Source: Selaginella tamariscina (lineage: Eukaryota > Streptophyta > Lycopodiopsida > Selaginellales > Selaginellaceae). From it: a stretch of DNA of 64,000 nt. Location: positions 372,001-436,000 of the forward strand of contig PUQB01000033.1 in the NCBI GenBank assembly GCA_003024785.1. Direction: 5' to 3'. Under the pieces are notes generated by a model. That model worked only from the letters and a program-made list of their open reading frames with translations, did not search any database and was not told the DNA's origin. How positions within the stretch are numbered: the stretch's first letter is position 1; every line of letters starts with the position of its first letter. This document shows positions 33,941 to 48,335 of this stretch, piece by piece. A program made the position numbers and the translations under genes.

Positions 33941-36415
33941 GCATACACATATATAATGTGTGTGTGTGGACAGGAACGTGAAATTTCATACAACTTTACC
34001 TTTTAACCCTACTTTTTATGATTAACAAATAAAGATTTAAAACAAATATTGTGCTCATGGCATAAATCTAGGAAAAATTTCCTTAAGATTTCTAACCCAT
34101 ACAATGGGAGGTAAGATTTTTACTTAAAATTTCTTTTATTAATATAAAAAGTGCATACGTATGGTTAGACTTATTTTTGTAAATATATATGGAAATAACA
34201 TATTAATATCCATATTATATATGTATATAAGTGAGTGTATATATCATATACCTGAATAAAATATTCTACATATTAACATGTCCAAATCCAGTAAATACAT
34301 GTGTATATATATAAATCTCTCTGTATATTTTCTCTCACACACTTACGAGGGTACAAGATCTCGAGAGGTTTGCATATCTTAACAAGATGTATACACGTAA
34401 TATATATGTCACAAACATGCATATAAATAGTCATTCTTATTGTTACACAAAGACAGCCTATGTTATTGTTATCTACATTATAGTTCAAGGAAATTCTTAT
34501 CAATACACACACATATATATTAAACATCCAAGTGTTTTGGATAAAAATCACCTACCAACATTTATATAAAATGGCTTGCACATAAATATAGAGAAGAAAC
34601 TATAAATTTAAATAAATTAAATGTTCATAGTGAGTGTATGCCATTCTATATACGTAATACTTCAGCAAATCCACACACGTGCGGGAGCATGCATGCTCTT
34701 CATCAAAGTTTATACTTTACATCTATTTGTAAATGTGACCAAGTCTCGACAGGCTGTGTAAACAGATCCATAACCATCGGATGCTGCTAACAAGATCCCA
34801 AAACTTGTGCTCCATCCTAGACTGTATATAAGTACACATATGTAGCGTATATACATACATATATAAGCATGCACACTGTGTATATACATATATCAAAGCA
34901 CATTACAAGCACGTTCATATATCTATTTATATGAAAGAAGTAGAGCATGTATGTGTTTATATATACAAAGAAGTATCTAATTATTAATATCTTGTATGCA
35001 TAAGCATGCACACACAAGAATAACTACATGCATGCATAATATGTAACACATAACATCAACTCTTTTATAAAGAATATTTCCAATTTATGTTAAAATTTGC
35101 AATATATATACAGTCGACTATACTAAAAGTAAGTGTGTACACACACACACATATATACATACATACACACACATTTTTATTGTACTACATAATAACATAC
35201 CTTTGTATTCACTTGAAATATGTTTGTGTTTGCCTCAAATATGTTTATCTTAAAGAATTTGCAATTCAGTGGAGATCATGTTTAAGAAATGAGAACGTTT
35301 CAACATAAAAAACAAGATTTTTTTAGGAAAAGATGTCATTATATAAAATAAAATTTTAGTAACACAATTTTGATAATTAAAGATTATTTAACAATAAGAG
35401 ATAATCTGGATCAAATGTCTCATATTCATATGACTTTCTTATTTTAGTCATTAATAATTTTAATAGTTAAAAAGAGATAATTTTAAAAGAATTATCATGA
35501 TATTTTTATAAGTTGTTATTATTGATTATAAACAAATCTTTACTGTAGAATTAATTTATGATGGTAATTCACATTTTGTTTGAATAATAAATTAAAAAAA
35601 ACTAAAGTGCACATCATAAATATCAGAATTTAACAAAATTTAAAAGATAATGGTTTATACATAGAAAAAATACATTACTTATTAAGTAGCTTGTAAAAGA
35701 ATTTAAAAATAGTTGTAATATGATTTATATTACTAAAAAGTTAAAGGTCACTTTAAAAGTGAAAGCAATTGCATTTATAATGGTATTTGAAATTGAAAAT
35801 ATTAATGCATGTACTAATAAAAAACATTAGTGATTTAAAAAGATGAAGCAATTTATGTATTGTATGAAATAAATAATGTTAAAGTAATTAACTTAGATGG
35901 GTTACAAATATGTTTAAAGTGTTGTTAAATACTCCAAATGTTAAATTAAGTATTTTGAGAGGGGTTATTTGAGTCATGTACTATGTATAAGATAATTCAT
36001 TTGCAAAATTGATGATAAATTATTATCATGTAACTATAAAATTTTAATAATATTATTTTTTCTTTAATTATTTTTTTTGAAAATGTGACCTACTCAAAAG
36101 CTGAAGTAAGTACTAATGGTAAAATTAGATTTTCTTGTAAGTAAATATTTGACAAATTAATAGCTAGAAGAAAAAGTTAAATGTTATTTATCATTTTGTA
36201 AGTTTTAATATATAATTCCACATGAAAAGTTATGAAAGATAATACAAAAAATAGAAATATCACTTACTTTACAATTTTTTGATGGTGATCTTGTATTAAA
36301 TTGTTCTTGTTCATGTTACTAATCGAAAGCACATTTTTAAGTGTACTTACTAATTATTTATTTTGTTCACAGATGCCAATTGTTTGACTTTTATTATTAA
36401 TTATTGGAGGGTTAG

Positions 36416-37950
36416 TGTCATAGTTTTTACTATATGACTCCCCTTTTACTTTGGATGTTGACTGTTGTTACCTTCACTCCTACATACTCTACCTTATTTA
36501 TGTGATAGAGGCCCCCTATTTTCCTGTTTACATAAATGGGTTGGCACAGAATCTCATTCTCAGAAGGAATATACTTGGTGAGTTATCCATCTACCACTAA
36601 ACCCTAACTTGTCAAACCTAGGGGTATTTCTAAACATATCCAACATGCCGAACTCACCGGAACTAGCCATTAACCCAACCGAGACACGAAAAACCAAGGT
36701 AAGAGTTTTCTAAATGGAAGTGTTAGCTTTGCCTAGAGTTTCTTAAATACCTAATGATACCTAGCCAGACCATCATTAAATATCTAAGTCACTAAGCGGG
36801 CCCCTGTTTCTTTTACACTAGGACTTATCAACATAGTACAATGGGTTCATGGGTTTATGATTGAGCTCGTTACTCTTCTCCCGGTGCAAGCTCTAGCTTG
36901 TGTTGTCAAGCTGTTGTGTCGCCCTAACTTTCAAATGACAAGGGTACGTCCCACGTTCGGGGTAGCTTACCCTTAACGTTGGCAAATCCATGTCTGGGAG
37001 GTCTTGTCAGATTGCACGTTCCAACATGCAGAGGTAGAGTCTTGTCTCCACCTCCACCTCAAGTTAGGTGTAGCACTCACGGTTAAACAAGGCACATTTA
37101 TGTCCTTGTCCAACTGTGGGCGTGGATTTGTTTGATAGGTTCACGTTACCTAGTTCCTAAAGGTTCACTGAGGGGTTCCTCGAATCTAGCATGATAGCCC
37201 ACATTGTGGAAGGCAGTGTCACATGGAGATGTGACACTGGGCTAGATGTCACACAATACAACGCCTGAGGCATACCCTTTGGGGTTGTGTCATGGGCTTG
37301 TTGTCAAAGGGTTGGATACTCTAGCAAACAGACATGCTTGTGCTCGCACTAGGGTGCTAAGTCTTGGGCATTTGCTCAAGGGAGGTTAGGTCTCGTAACT
37401 AGGTGTGCTTAGGCACACTTGGCTAGGGGAGTGTTCTCCTTGAAATCCAGGAGTTGAATTAGAATCCCTATTGTATTCTTTGTACAAATTTTGTCAGAGT
37501 TTTTATCCAAAGGGCCAACACGTGGTTACCTTAGCCATAGGGGGTTTGCTTAATAAAACACTCGTGTCCGCCTACGACGCACACTCATGTTCTCACTAAG
37601 TACTAGCCCTAGGTTTAGGGTATGACTTGGCCACCCAAACCCTTAGGGGTTAGTCGTGTCAAGGTACCCCTTGTCGCCCTAAAGGGGTTGTACTCTTGGA
37701 TGAAGGTGATTCCTTAAGGGGTAAGTGATGATGCCTTAGCTCTATCACGGGGGTATGTGTGAGACACATCTCCTTTGTGAGGTTAGGGCATGAGTTTGTC
37801 TAGGTCTATTAAGATAAGATCCTAAAGTCTACTCGGGATATTCTTTAGGGTTCGAGGGATGGTTATTCTAGGGGACTTAGGGTAGGACTTTAAGTCTTCT
37901 GTTTAACTAGGCATATGAGTTAGACTCTTGGGGTTATTTTGGAAGACTTA
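36416..37950 (+). repeat. 5' LTR of the LARD-like element
   Basis: Matches the split 3' LTR along its length (for example CTCGTTACTCTTCTCCCGGT, GTGTCATGGGCTTGTTG, GGACTTTAAGTCTTCTG). The segment from about 36475 to 36842 lies in the opposite orientation to the 3' LTR. The far end is not clearly defined: similarity fades after AGACTTAG near 37950. Confidence 0.6.
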
Positions 37951-40900
37951 GGTTATTTTACCTTATGGTTATCCAGGTTACTTTACCATATACTTCCACA
38001 AGACATGGCATGTTAGTTTGTTCTAGCTTACAAACTAAGTCTTATGAGGTGAGTCATGTGATATCCTAAGTCTACTTTCTTTAAAAGTGTTTGAATTTGG
38101 GATAATACATGATTTGGAAACAGACAGTGTCCATTGAGTTTTGGCTTAAGTCAAGATTCAATATTGGTTCCAACAATAGTGTTTAAATGAGGAAAGACTT
38201 ATGTTCAAATGTGCGTATTTGACTTTGAAAGAAGGGCATATTCAAATATAAGAGTGAACACTACATTTTGACAAAAGTTGTAAAATGAGTTCTTATTATA
38301 GTGTAGGTTTTTGAGAGTGTAACTCCAGAAGCAAACTATGATGATGAACTTATAATACAACAGAATGTCAGATATTAACATATGATGAACATATTAAATA
38401 GTTGGTTCGAAGATCCAAATGTAAAAAATATTATCTGATGTTTGCAATATTTTGATGATGCTAACTAACAAGTAACATTAGGTGGAATAGTTTACTAAGT
38501 TCAAGTCACCTGATTTGAATAAAGTACAACTTGAAGTTGTAAGCATGCACTTTGTATTTAAGTTAGCTAGCTCGACTAATTTGATTATGACATGTGGGAT
38601 CATAAGAATGAAATAGAATAATAAATTTTGGCAGTAGACGAATTTAATGTTGCATCCTTATTAATGCAGCTTTTGAGATAAATGGCATAATCTAATAAAA
38701 AGAATGTTGGAAACATACGTTTACATAATTTTTCAGGTTATTCAGTAATGAAGGACTTGCATACTGAAGGCGTTCGACGCACACTTGTGCATTTTCATTA
38801 TTAACTCTTTAATATTGAAATTTGTAACGTTGTTTGCAATGTGGGGATAAGCTCTTGAACAAGGGTGATTCCTTGGTTAAGAAGAGCATGATTTGGGATC
38901 TCCACTTTGGTTATCGATTAAGTAAGGAAACTTACTAAGTTTGATAACTTATGTTGAGAACTATTAATGAGCTAGTAACAATTAGATTTCCATTGGAGGT
39001 TTAAGTGCATATACCTCCTCAGAGAGTCGGTATTCAATGAGAATTAAAAGTTGGTATTATTTTTCAATAATAATTTCATTTTAGAGTCGAGTACGATTAT
39101 TCAAAAGACGATTTCTTGACTTTGCATCATGGTCACAAATGTGAGTACTTAGAAACTTATAAAGTAGGTATCTTCAGTACTTTGGAATATCAAAAAAATA
39201 AAATTATTCTTGACTCAAGGTTTGATTCTATTCTTTGGGTTAGTTGTCGGTTCTATCTCAAGGTCTGATGGTGTTCCTTGAGTTTATTTTAACATTCGTG
39301 AAAGTACGATATCGAGTTTTGTGATTAACTCAAGAAGATGGTTTCCTTTCTTGATGATTGTGATACAATGTCCCTAATGTATGGTCCAATATTTGGTACG
39401 AAAATATGAGGTTTTCTATCACCTCATTTATTGAGATATTCATATCTTAGACTTTGAAAGTATTTATGACAGTCTTTTAAGATTGATTATAAATGACTTG
39501 TCAAAGTATAGTATGGTATCTCTTTAATATTGAGTTTGGAGCGCTCAATATTAAGACTTGGTTATGATCCCATAAGGTGGCCATAATCATAAAATATAAA
39601 GACTCAAGCAGACATGAGTTCAACACTTTGGTAAGGCACTACCTTAGTGTTATAACTTGAAACATGTTTTCAAGTTAATTGAGAAATGAGGCATTTCTTA
39701 ATACAATGCTTAAAGAGCAATGTGGTACTTTGATGATTGCTAAGTGTTTAGAATGAATAGTGTATCTTAGTTCGATGTACTGAACTAAATATCTTATTCA
39801 TGTTTGGGGAGATCTATTGAATTATGAGATATGACTAAAACATGAAGTTAGTATGACACTTTAGTATTATGATAACATTTATATGGAAGTTAATATCTTA
39901 CTAAATTAGTTAGATGAACCAGACACTAGTTCATGATTCTTTTTAGTTTCTGAACATGTCTTCAGAATCCTGTTATAACATTATATTTCCATCTTAAAAC
40001 TAAAGTTTGTTTCATGTAAACTAAGACCATATTTATATTATAGTTGTACCATTTTAATAAATTGATACCATTGTAAGGTTATATCCACTAGTATAACAAC
40101 TAGTTGGTAAACTTAGAATTTAAACGTTAAAATAATCGTTATCCGTTCGAGAGTATCAAATTGAAATTGCAACTGTTTATGGATTTAGGATTAGTTTGAA
40201 GTTGCTTGTTAAAAACACTAGTTGCTCGAATTAGTGGAAATGCTATACGTTAATATAGTGTTATAGGACATTTACATAATCAGTTTGAGAGTTGTAAATG
40301 AATATAATGTTACAAAGGCTATAGTATTTTGAGTTCAGAGAGACTCTTATCGTGTACTAATCTTATATAATAAGTTTATTAAATGATATATGTCTGTGGA
40401 AATTAAGTTTTGAAATTTAATATTTTTAGATAAAGAGTTAGGAAGTATTAAACGGCATCTAGTATGGAATGAGTACAATGAGAGTGACAATTAAGAGACG
40501 TGTTATTTAAAGGTCGTCGATTGAGGCACTAGAGTTGGGCTGAATTTCTTGGTTTCCACATTAGTTTGTTAGAAATGTATGTTAGCTTATCTGGTTCTTG
40601 AACTGGCCAGTGTTATGAAAGAGTACAAAGTTGGTTGCGAAAGACGAATGGTATAATTATCACACTTGGTTGTAGATTTGACTAAATTTGATTCCTATTG
40701 AGAATAAGTTATGTTAATGACACACCAAGTGGATGGGATTTAGTAGGTTGGCATGACCTTGTTGTATACATGTGTATAGCCATGCACCTCTATGATCACC
40801 TCTGGCTAGATTGACATGTCTACAAAGAATAAGATTTTGGGAATAGTACTCTAGTATCAGAAAAGAGCTTAATTCCGATAAAGTATCATACCTAGTCTAA

Positions 40901-41497
40901 CGTAACTATATACTAATGGGGGATAGATATAGTAGCATACCCTTATGTAAAGGGGTAATGAGAAACACCGAGGGATGCAGAAATGTGAAGTTATAATATC
41001 GTAACATATAGAAATGTGGAACCATTAGGAAATCAAAGAAACGAGAAGGCGTTTGGTTAAGCACTTGAGATGGACGTCAAAGTGCCTGTTGTGTGCTAAA
41101 ATGATAGGGTTGTCAACAGCGTTTGATATTAAGGAATAAAGAAAGCCTTAGGGTCGGCAGCAACACTAACTAGAGGCCTCCAATATAAATTCTAGTTAAG
41201 TAAAGAAATTAACTATTGTATTGTGTGTGTTGGGTGACAGACTTTGTAGACGTGCAAAAGGTCTCCAGGTGACTTCATGTCACAAGTGGTGCCTCCGGTA
41301 GCTAAATTTATGACTCAGTGAACAACAATTCTGAAGTACTTGGCTTCGCATAATGCAAGGGAGGTAATGAAATTATGTGAACTTTTGGCTAACTCCGCAT
41401 AAAGTGATATATTAGTTTTGGTTAATTTTCTTTAACATTATTTAGTCTTGAAGTTGAACGTTAACAAGGACATTGACATTTTCAAAGGCGGGGAGTG
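37951..41497 (+). other. Internal region of the LARD-like element, no coding recognised
   Basis: About 3.5 kb without an open frame of 60 codons on either strand. It ends in CATTGACATTTTCAAAGGCG then GGGAGTG, the likely polypurine tract. The last 170 bp have a diverged relative at about 59205-59374, which shows that at least two elements of this family are in the window. Confidence 0.6.
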
Positions 41498-41520
41498 TGT
41501 CATAGTTTTTACTATGACTT

Positions 41521-42132
41521 TGTTAGGAGCATAGTTAGACATTAATAGAATTTCTTGTTATTTCATGGGCAACATAATGGGAAAAATATCAAAAACAATA
41601 TATATTGTGGAAAAACCGAGAGTGGGAAGGATATATCGAAATACGGGTTACTGATACACCACCGCAATACGGGTCATCACCGCAATATGATATCAGTGGA
41701 GTACAGCATTTATGGATAAGGATAAGAAGGAGTTATAGTAACTGAATGGATAAGGTTGGGAGGCAGTTGTGATAACTGCTAGTACAGGACCTAGAGTATG
41801 GGTATAAATAGACCAGTTTAGGATTAGAAGGGTATCTCAAGTATACTGCTATTTTGTACCATGTGCCGTGCGCGGACATAATATAAGTTTCCTTTCACTC
41901 TCAATACATCTAATTCTTACTTGTATTTCTGTTATGTAGTATACTGTTCTTATTTTCAGTACTGTGACGGGATCCATAGTACTGCCACCTGCTATACACC
42001 TTGCCATCCTTACCCTTTTCTTGACTTTTCGATGTCTGATTACGTCTTTATTTTATTCTGGTAGACCCTTAGTACGGGTTTATCTATGGCAATCCTACCG
42101 ATGTACAGAGGGTAGGATTTTACGGTTTAACA
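41521..42132. mobile_element. Solo LTR inserted in the LARD 3' LTR
   Basis: 612 bp with ends TGTTAGGAGC and GGTTTAACA (TGTTA/TAACA), flanked by GACTT (41516-41520) and GACTC (42133-42137), a 5-bp target duplication with one mismatch. It contains a TATA box (TATAAATA, 41803-41810) in the position expected for an LTR promoter. No internal region is attached, so it is a solo LTR of a different family from its host. Confidence 0.75.
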
Positions 42133-43533
42133 GACTCCCCTTTTATTTTGGATGTTGACTGTTGTTACCTATTGTATTATGTTGATAAGCCCTAAGTGTA
42201 GAAGCTAGCACTTCCATTTAGAAAACTCTTACCTTGGTTTTTAGTGTCCCGGTTGGGTTAATGGCTAGTTCCGGTGAGTTCGGCATGTCGAATATATTTA
42301 GAAATACCCCTAGGTTTGACAGGTTAGGGTTTAGGGTCGATGAATAACTCACCAAGTATATTCCCTCTGAGAATGAGATTCTGTGCCAGCCCACTTATGT
42401 AAACAGGAAAACAGGGGGGGCCTCTGTCACATAATAAGGTAGAGTATGTACGAGTGACAGTTCCTGGGTTTATGACTGAGCTCGTTACTCTTCTCCCGGT
42501 GTAAGCTCTAGCTTGTGTCATCAAGGCACAACCCTTTATTGTGCCGCCCTAACTTCCAGATGACAGGGGTACGTCCCACCTTCGGGTAGCTTACCCTTAA
42601 TGTTGACAAATCCATGTTTGGGAGGTCTTGTCGAATTGCACGTTCCAAGAGGTAAAGGTAGAGGCTTGTCTCCAACCTCCTCCTCCACGTCAAGCTAGGT
42701 GTAGCACTCACAGCCAAGCAAGGCACATCTGTGTCTTTGTCCAATTGTGGACGTGGGATCTTGTTTGACAGGTTCACGTTACCTAATTCCTAAGGGTTTA
42801 CTGAGGGTTCTAGAGTTGGCATTTAAGAGCCACATTTGTGGCACTTGGGGCAACTCTCGAATCTAAAAGCTATGCATGATAGCTCACATTGTGGAAGGCA
42901 GTGTCACATGGAGATGTGACACGGGCTAAATGTCACACAATACAATGACCGAGGCACGCCCTTTGGGGTTGTGTCATGGGCTTGTTGCCAAAGGGCTGAA
43001 TATTTTAGCAAACAGACATGCTTGTGCTCGCACTAGGGTGCTAAGTCTTGGGCATTTGCTCAAGGGAGGTTAGGTCTCGTAACTAGGTATGCTTAGGCAC
43101 ACTTGGCTAGGGGAGTGTTCTCCTTGGAATCCAAGGGTTGAACAACCTAAGCTTGTTAGCATGATCCTTTTCGTGAAGCACTCACAAGGTCATGTACTTA
43201 AGGTTATCCAAACCTAGCTTTAGGGAGTTTGCTTGGTAGAACACTCGTGTTCACCTACGGCGCACACTCGTGTCCTCACTAAGTACTAGTCCTAGGTATA
43301 GGTATGACTTGGCCACCCAGGTTAGTTGTGTCAAGTACCCCTTGTCACCCTAAAGGGTTGTACTCCCGAATGAGAGTGATTCCTCAAGGGGTAAGTGACG
43401 ATGCCTTAGCTTTGTCACGAGGGTATGTGTGAGACACATCTCCTTTGTGGGTTAGGGCATGAGTCTGTCTAGGTCTACTGGGATAGGATCCTAAAGTCTA
43501 CTCAAGATATCCTCTAGGGTTGGGGATGGTCAT

Positions 43534-43997
43534 TGTCAAGCAACGATCCAAGAGCAAGGAGGCTTTACTCAGGAGCATGACAAGAATTAAGAACAAGACA
43601 AGAGCAGGACAGGAATTAGAAACAAGACGAGAATAAGAGGCAAGGACCAAGACAAGAACAAGACAAGAATGATCGTAGAATGACTGTGTTGATAGTAACT
43701 AATTGTATAATAATTAAGTTAGAGCTTTTATGCTTACAACTCCAAGAGCTAATCTAGGCATGAGCTAAAAATATACTTCAAGAGCTAATCTAGTCATGAG
43801 CTAAAAATGGTGTTTCTTATCTTATAGGAATATCCTGTAAGTATATCCTGTAGGCATATCCTATAGACATATTTTGTATCCCGTATCCTGTATCTTGTAT
43901 CCTGTATTGGGTCTTGTAGGCATATCCTATATCCTATATCTTGTATCAGGTCCTGTAAGCATATCCTGTATCCCGTATCCTGTATCGAGTTATGACA
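43534..43997 (-). repeat. 3' LTR of the Ty3/gypsy element
   Basis: 464 bp, TGTCAAGCAACG..GAGTTATGACA. It contains a minisatellite of TATCCTGTAGGCA / TATCCTGTATCC words over its right half (about 43825-43985). Confidence 0.85.
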
Positions 43998-44039
43998 GCA
44001 CCTCCTCTTTAAGGACAAGTTCTACGAGTCTTAAGACCT

Positions 44040-45890
44040 AGTTTAGTAAGATAATGTTGATGGAAGGCAGCAACCTTGGAAGAAGCATGGAATAAATTGG
44101 ATGCAGGTTCTCAAGTGCGATCGGTAGGCAAATAACCTTTCCAATCCACCAAGGATTGAAGTTGGCGGTGATGAAGACAAGAATCAAGGATGGCATCGTC
44201 AATGACCACATGAGGGGAAGGAGAAGAAGCACAACCAGGAAGAGAAAAAGGATGATACGGTTCCAACAAAGAGGTGTGAAACACATGATGAAGTTTCACA
44301 GTAAATGGTAGCTCTAGTCGGAAAGCTATAGGATTGACCTTAGCTACAATCTTGTAAGGGCCCAATCGTAGAAAATCCAACTTAGAAAAAGGCCTATTGG
44401 TGAAATATGCTGACGAAGAAGCCACACAAGATCACCAATCTATATATAGGTGCCGGCTGACGATGAGCATCAGCATGAAATTTGTACCATTCTTGTGGCT
44501 GTTGAAGATGAACTCAAAGATCATCTTGTACATGACAAAGATGCTGGAGACGATCCTGTACTGCAAGAGTGGAAGAAGGAGAAGCATGGGGAGCAAAGTC
44601 AAAACATGAATGGTAGCCTGTAAGAGCGAAGAAAGGTATCTAGCCTGTAGATGCATGAATGGAGTTGTTTTAGGCAAACTCCACCATAGGAAGAAGGTTC
44701 AACCAGTTTTCCTATTGGTAACTGATGAAGCAGTGAAGATACTATTCCAAGGTCTGAATTGTGCGTTCTGACTACCCATCAGTTTGCGGATGATATCCTG
44801 AAGAAAGATCCGCTTTAACATGTAGACTCCAGAAAAGCTCTCACCAAAATCTGGACATGAATTGTGGGCCTCGATTACAAACAATGCTCTCAGAAAGACC
44901 ATGATGTCAGAACACTTCACGGATCAACAACTCAGTAGTTGTCTGGCCTGTAACTGTCTTGTTACATGGTAAGAAATGAGTTTGTTTGGTGAAACGGTCA
45001 ACCATTATAAGAATTGCATCAAATTCACGAGAAGGAGGAAGATCTATGAGGAAATCCATAGAAATGGATTCCAAGGAGCATAGGGAACATGAAGAGGACG
45101 AATAAGACCAAAGGGTGTGTGACGAAGCATCTTTGACCTGTTGTAAATGTCACAACTCCGTATAAACTTTTTCACAAAACCTCGCAACCCAAGCCACCAA
45201 TAGTTGCGAGTACTAACTCAACTATCTTGGCCACACTAAAATGTCCTGTAGCCGGGGTATCATGACAATCCTGTACCACACGAGTCCTGTAAACACCAAT
45301 AGGAATGTACATGAGACCTTCCCGGTATAGGAGTCCGTCCTGTATGGCACACAACTTGTAATTTATACAGAAACTAGAGGGAGGAGCTTGCAATGTCAGA
45401 ACTAATGTGTGAGAACACATTCTTTACCAAATCATATGTAGCCAATTGAAAATGAATGTTTTATAGAAGTGTTGAATTTGCTGGAGCCTAATGAACCTGT
45501 AGTGCCGCAAGCCAAAATCAATCAAGACTCAACAACACTTGCTTTTAACAGTCATATGTAGGATCGCCCGGGGTTGGTGCAAGGTAAGAGCGCTTAGACA
45601 ATGCATCCGCTTTGCCATTCTGAAAACTAGGCATGTAGACGATGACAAATCGAAACGTGATAGGAATTCTGCCCACCTAGCTTGTCACCGACTAAGAACT
45701 CGAGCCGTTTGAAAAAACTTCAGGTTCTTGTGATTTATAAGAACTTGTACAAGGTGCGCAACACCTTTCAAGAAGTGCCGCCATTCCTCGAACGAATCCA
45801 CAATGGCCTTGAGTTCCTTGTCGTGAATCTTGTAATTGATCCCCGCTGAAAGGAACTTACAAGAGTGAAAGGTTACAGGATAGAACAACT
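44040..45890 (-). other. RNase H, integrase and chromodomain-like region of the Ty3/gypsy fossil
   Basis: RNase H-like peptides (INYKIHDKELKAIVDSFEEW, about 45800), integrase zinc-binding region (CHDTPATGHFSVAKIVEL, about 45220), core region (about 44700-45100), C-terminal KLDFLRLGPYKIVAKVNPIA (about 44360), HVFHTSLLEPYHP (about 44270) and a chromodomain-like LVDWKGYLPTDRT (about 44125). Broken. Confidence 0.8.
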
Positions 45891-46329
45891 TGTCTTCTCC
45901 AACTTGTGATAGGATAGAACCTACTGCAAAGTTTGAAGCATGTGCTTCAACGAAGAAGGAACGAGAAGGATCAGGATGTACTAAAATTGGAGCTGTCGTA
46001 AAGGCATCCTTGAGTGCTGTGAATGTATGTTCCGCCTTATTGAACCAAGAGAAATCCCCTGTACACTTGGTGAGTTCTATGAGTGGAAGTACACGCTTGG
46101 AGAAGTCCTATATGAATCGCCTGTAGAAATTTGCAAAGGCAAGAAAATATTATACATCTCATATAGACTTGGGCTTCTCCCACTCCACGATAGTCTTGAC
46201 CTTGTGCATGTCCATGGAAATGCCAACAGGAGAGACGATGTAGCCCAAGAACTCCACAGTATCCCTGTCTAAAAAACACTTCTCCAACTTTGCATACATG
46301 CCATGCTCGCGAAGCTTCTGTAGAACTAG

Positions 46330-46850
46330 TCATACATGCTTGTCATGTGCTGCTTGATCCTTGGAGAAAATCAAAATGTCATCGAGGTAGATCACCACAA
46401 ACTGATCCAAGAAGTGGCAAAAGATACCATTCACCATGTGTCGGAACACGGCTGGGGCATTTATAAGTCTGAAAGGCATCACCATGTACTTGAAATGTCC
46501 ATACCTTATACGAAAGACAGTCTTCCATTCATCACCTGAACGAATCCGTACAAGATTGTAGGCCCCTCGTAAGTCAATCTTTGTGAACACCTTTGCTCAT
46601 TGTAGCCGATCAAGACGTTCCGAGATCAATGGCAAAGGGTACCGGTTCTGGATGGTGACTTGATTCAAACCCCTGTAATTTACAACCAAATGCAAACTCC
46701 CATCTTTTTTCTTGACAAAGAAGATAGGTACTTCTGTAGAGGACTTTGAATGATGAATGAAGCCGGATGCCAAGTTGTCCTCGATGTACTAGCGAAGAAC
46801 CTTCAAGTTTGTAGGTGACAGTGCATAAATCGGTCCGAACGATGGAGTTT
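46330..46850 (-). other. Reverse-transcriptase region of the Ty3/gypsy fossil
   Basis: Segments KTPSFGPIYALSP-like (about 46840), [14 protein letters not shown] (about 46580), [15 protein letters not shown] (about 46440) and [14 protein letters not shown] (about 46380), the RT catalytic motif. Order and spacing are those of Ty3/gypsy RT. Broken. Confidence 0.85.
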
Positions 46851-47558
46851 TTCCATCCACAAGATCGATAGGACAGTCATAGGACATGTAAATAAGAAGA
46901 ACTGTAACTTTGTACTTATCAAAAACGTCCTAAAAAGATGATACTTGGATGGCAAGGAAGAAGTATAAGGAGGAGAAGGGGATTGAAAAACATGAGAGTC
47001 AGATACAGGAGAGGTAGAAGAGGATGTAGGAGTTACTTGAAAAGCAAAGAAATGAAAAGAAGTAGGATCAATGGCAAGTTCATGCATAGTAGTGGTAAGA
47101 ACTCGAAGAGGAGAAGGAGGAAGTTGTGAATGAAAAAGAGGAAGGATCTTGGAGGATGGAACATAAGAAAAGTAATGAAAAGAGACAGGATTGGGGAAAG
47201 CATGTGTGGATGTTGGCGAGTGTACAGAATTGAAAGAATCCTGTACAGAAGTCTGTGAATGCACATGAGTGAGAAGAGCTTATGAATGTGCTGACGAACT
47301 GATAGGAGGTGGATCCTGTTGAGGAGGAACCCTGTACAGGAATCTGTGAACTTACAGGAGTGGAGAAACCTACGGATGTGCTGACGAACTGACATGAGGT
47401 GAATCCTGTTGAGGAGGAATCTTCAACACTAATACAGGAACATGCACAATCAATCCTGTAGCTTGTACTACCTCAGACACTAAAGTCATATCCTACACAC
47501 AAGAACGTACATGATTGATCCTGGTTGTCGGAGAGGAAAACGTGAGCATCCTAGATCT

Positions 47559-48149
47559 CTAGTCGATCTTAGGATTTGCAACCATGAACCATGGCATGCC
47601 CAAAATGATAGGAGTCCTCCGAGTCTTGATCAAGTTGAAGGAAATCAAACAATTGAATGCGCCATGAGTGCAAGAGAAAGGTGTGGTAACATGGGTAACT
47701 GCGCTAGAAGCAATCAGACAATCATCTGCAACCTCTACATGAACTACACGCTTCAACTTCACCACCGGAATGCTATGTTGAGTTGCAAAAGTGTCATCCA
47801 TAAAGCATGCATTTGCATCGGTGTCTAACAGGGCAAACTCCTTGAGCTCTCGATCATTGAGGCGAATGTGTACAAAAAACTTGAGTGATGGGATGGTATG
47901 AGCAGCACCAATGGAGCATGCACTTACGTCCAACTTCACAGCTCCTAGACAAAGTGGACATTGAACTTCAACTTCAACTTCACGCGTTTTGAACTTCCTG
48001 GCTTTAATAGGACATTTTGCTACCTTGTGTCCTGCTTCACCACAATACAAGTATAAGTTCTCACCATGATGATGTTGCTTCTCAGCAACTGAAAGTGGGC
48101 CACACTTGTATTTGTCAACCTCCATAGGAACTACTCTAGAAGGTGTCAT
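47559..48149 (-). other. Zinc-knuckle and protease region of the Ty3/gypsy fossil
   Basis: A CCHC-type knuckle segment (YCGEAGHKVAKCP, about 48040) followed by an aspartic-protease-like segment (FALLDTDANACFMD, about 47820; PIILGMPWF, about 47610). The longest clean stretch left in the element. Confidence 0.75.
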
Positions 48150-48335
48150 AGGAACATGTGCTACAGCTATAGGATTGGCTTGCAGGAACTGCTGACGGAA
48201 TTTTTCCTAACGATGCTAACAAATGGTTGTCGCATCGAATGGCTTATTGCATGATCTCCACTAAGGTTTGGGCATCTGGTAACATAAGGAGAAAGTCCTT
48301 CACATCATCCTGCAACCCAAAACAGAAGTGTTCAA

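Larger units (their letters stand above)
26290..34560. repeat. Tandem array unit 3 (about 8.27 kb)
   Basis: Full-length unit with all landmarks in the order of unit 1: AT-rich part 27000-29200 (no ORF over 60 codons except one weak frame at 28352-28615), block E 29220-29960, block F 30110-30480, inverted exon copy 32275-32480, promoter 32864 and zinc-ribbon copy 3 33049-33524 (the best preserved). A GA-rich tract lies at 33880-33940. It serves as the reference for unit 4's insertions and inversion. Confidence 0.8.

Noticed and set aside
36416-41497. A second coding retroelement in the LARD internal region
   Set aside because: No open frame of 60 codons and no RT, integrase or gag motif could be seen.
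46938-47129. Arg-rich plus-strand open frame
   Set aside because: It is the antisense shadow of the Pro/Ser-rich linker of the Ty3/gypsy element.
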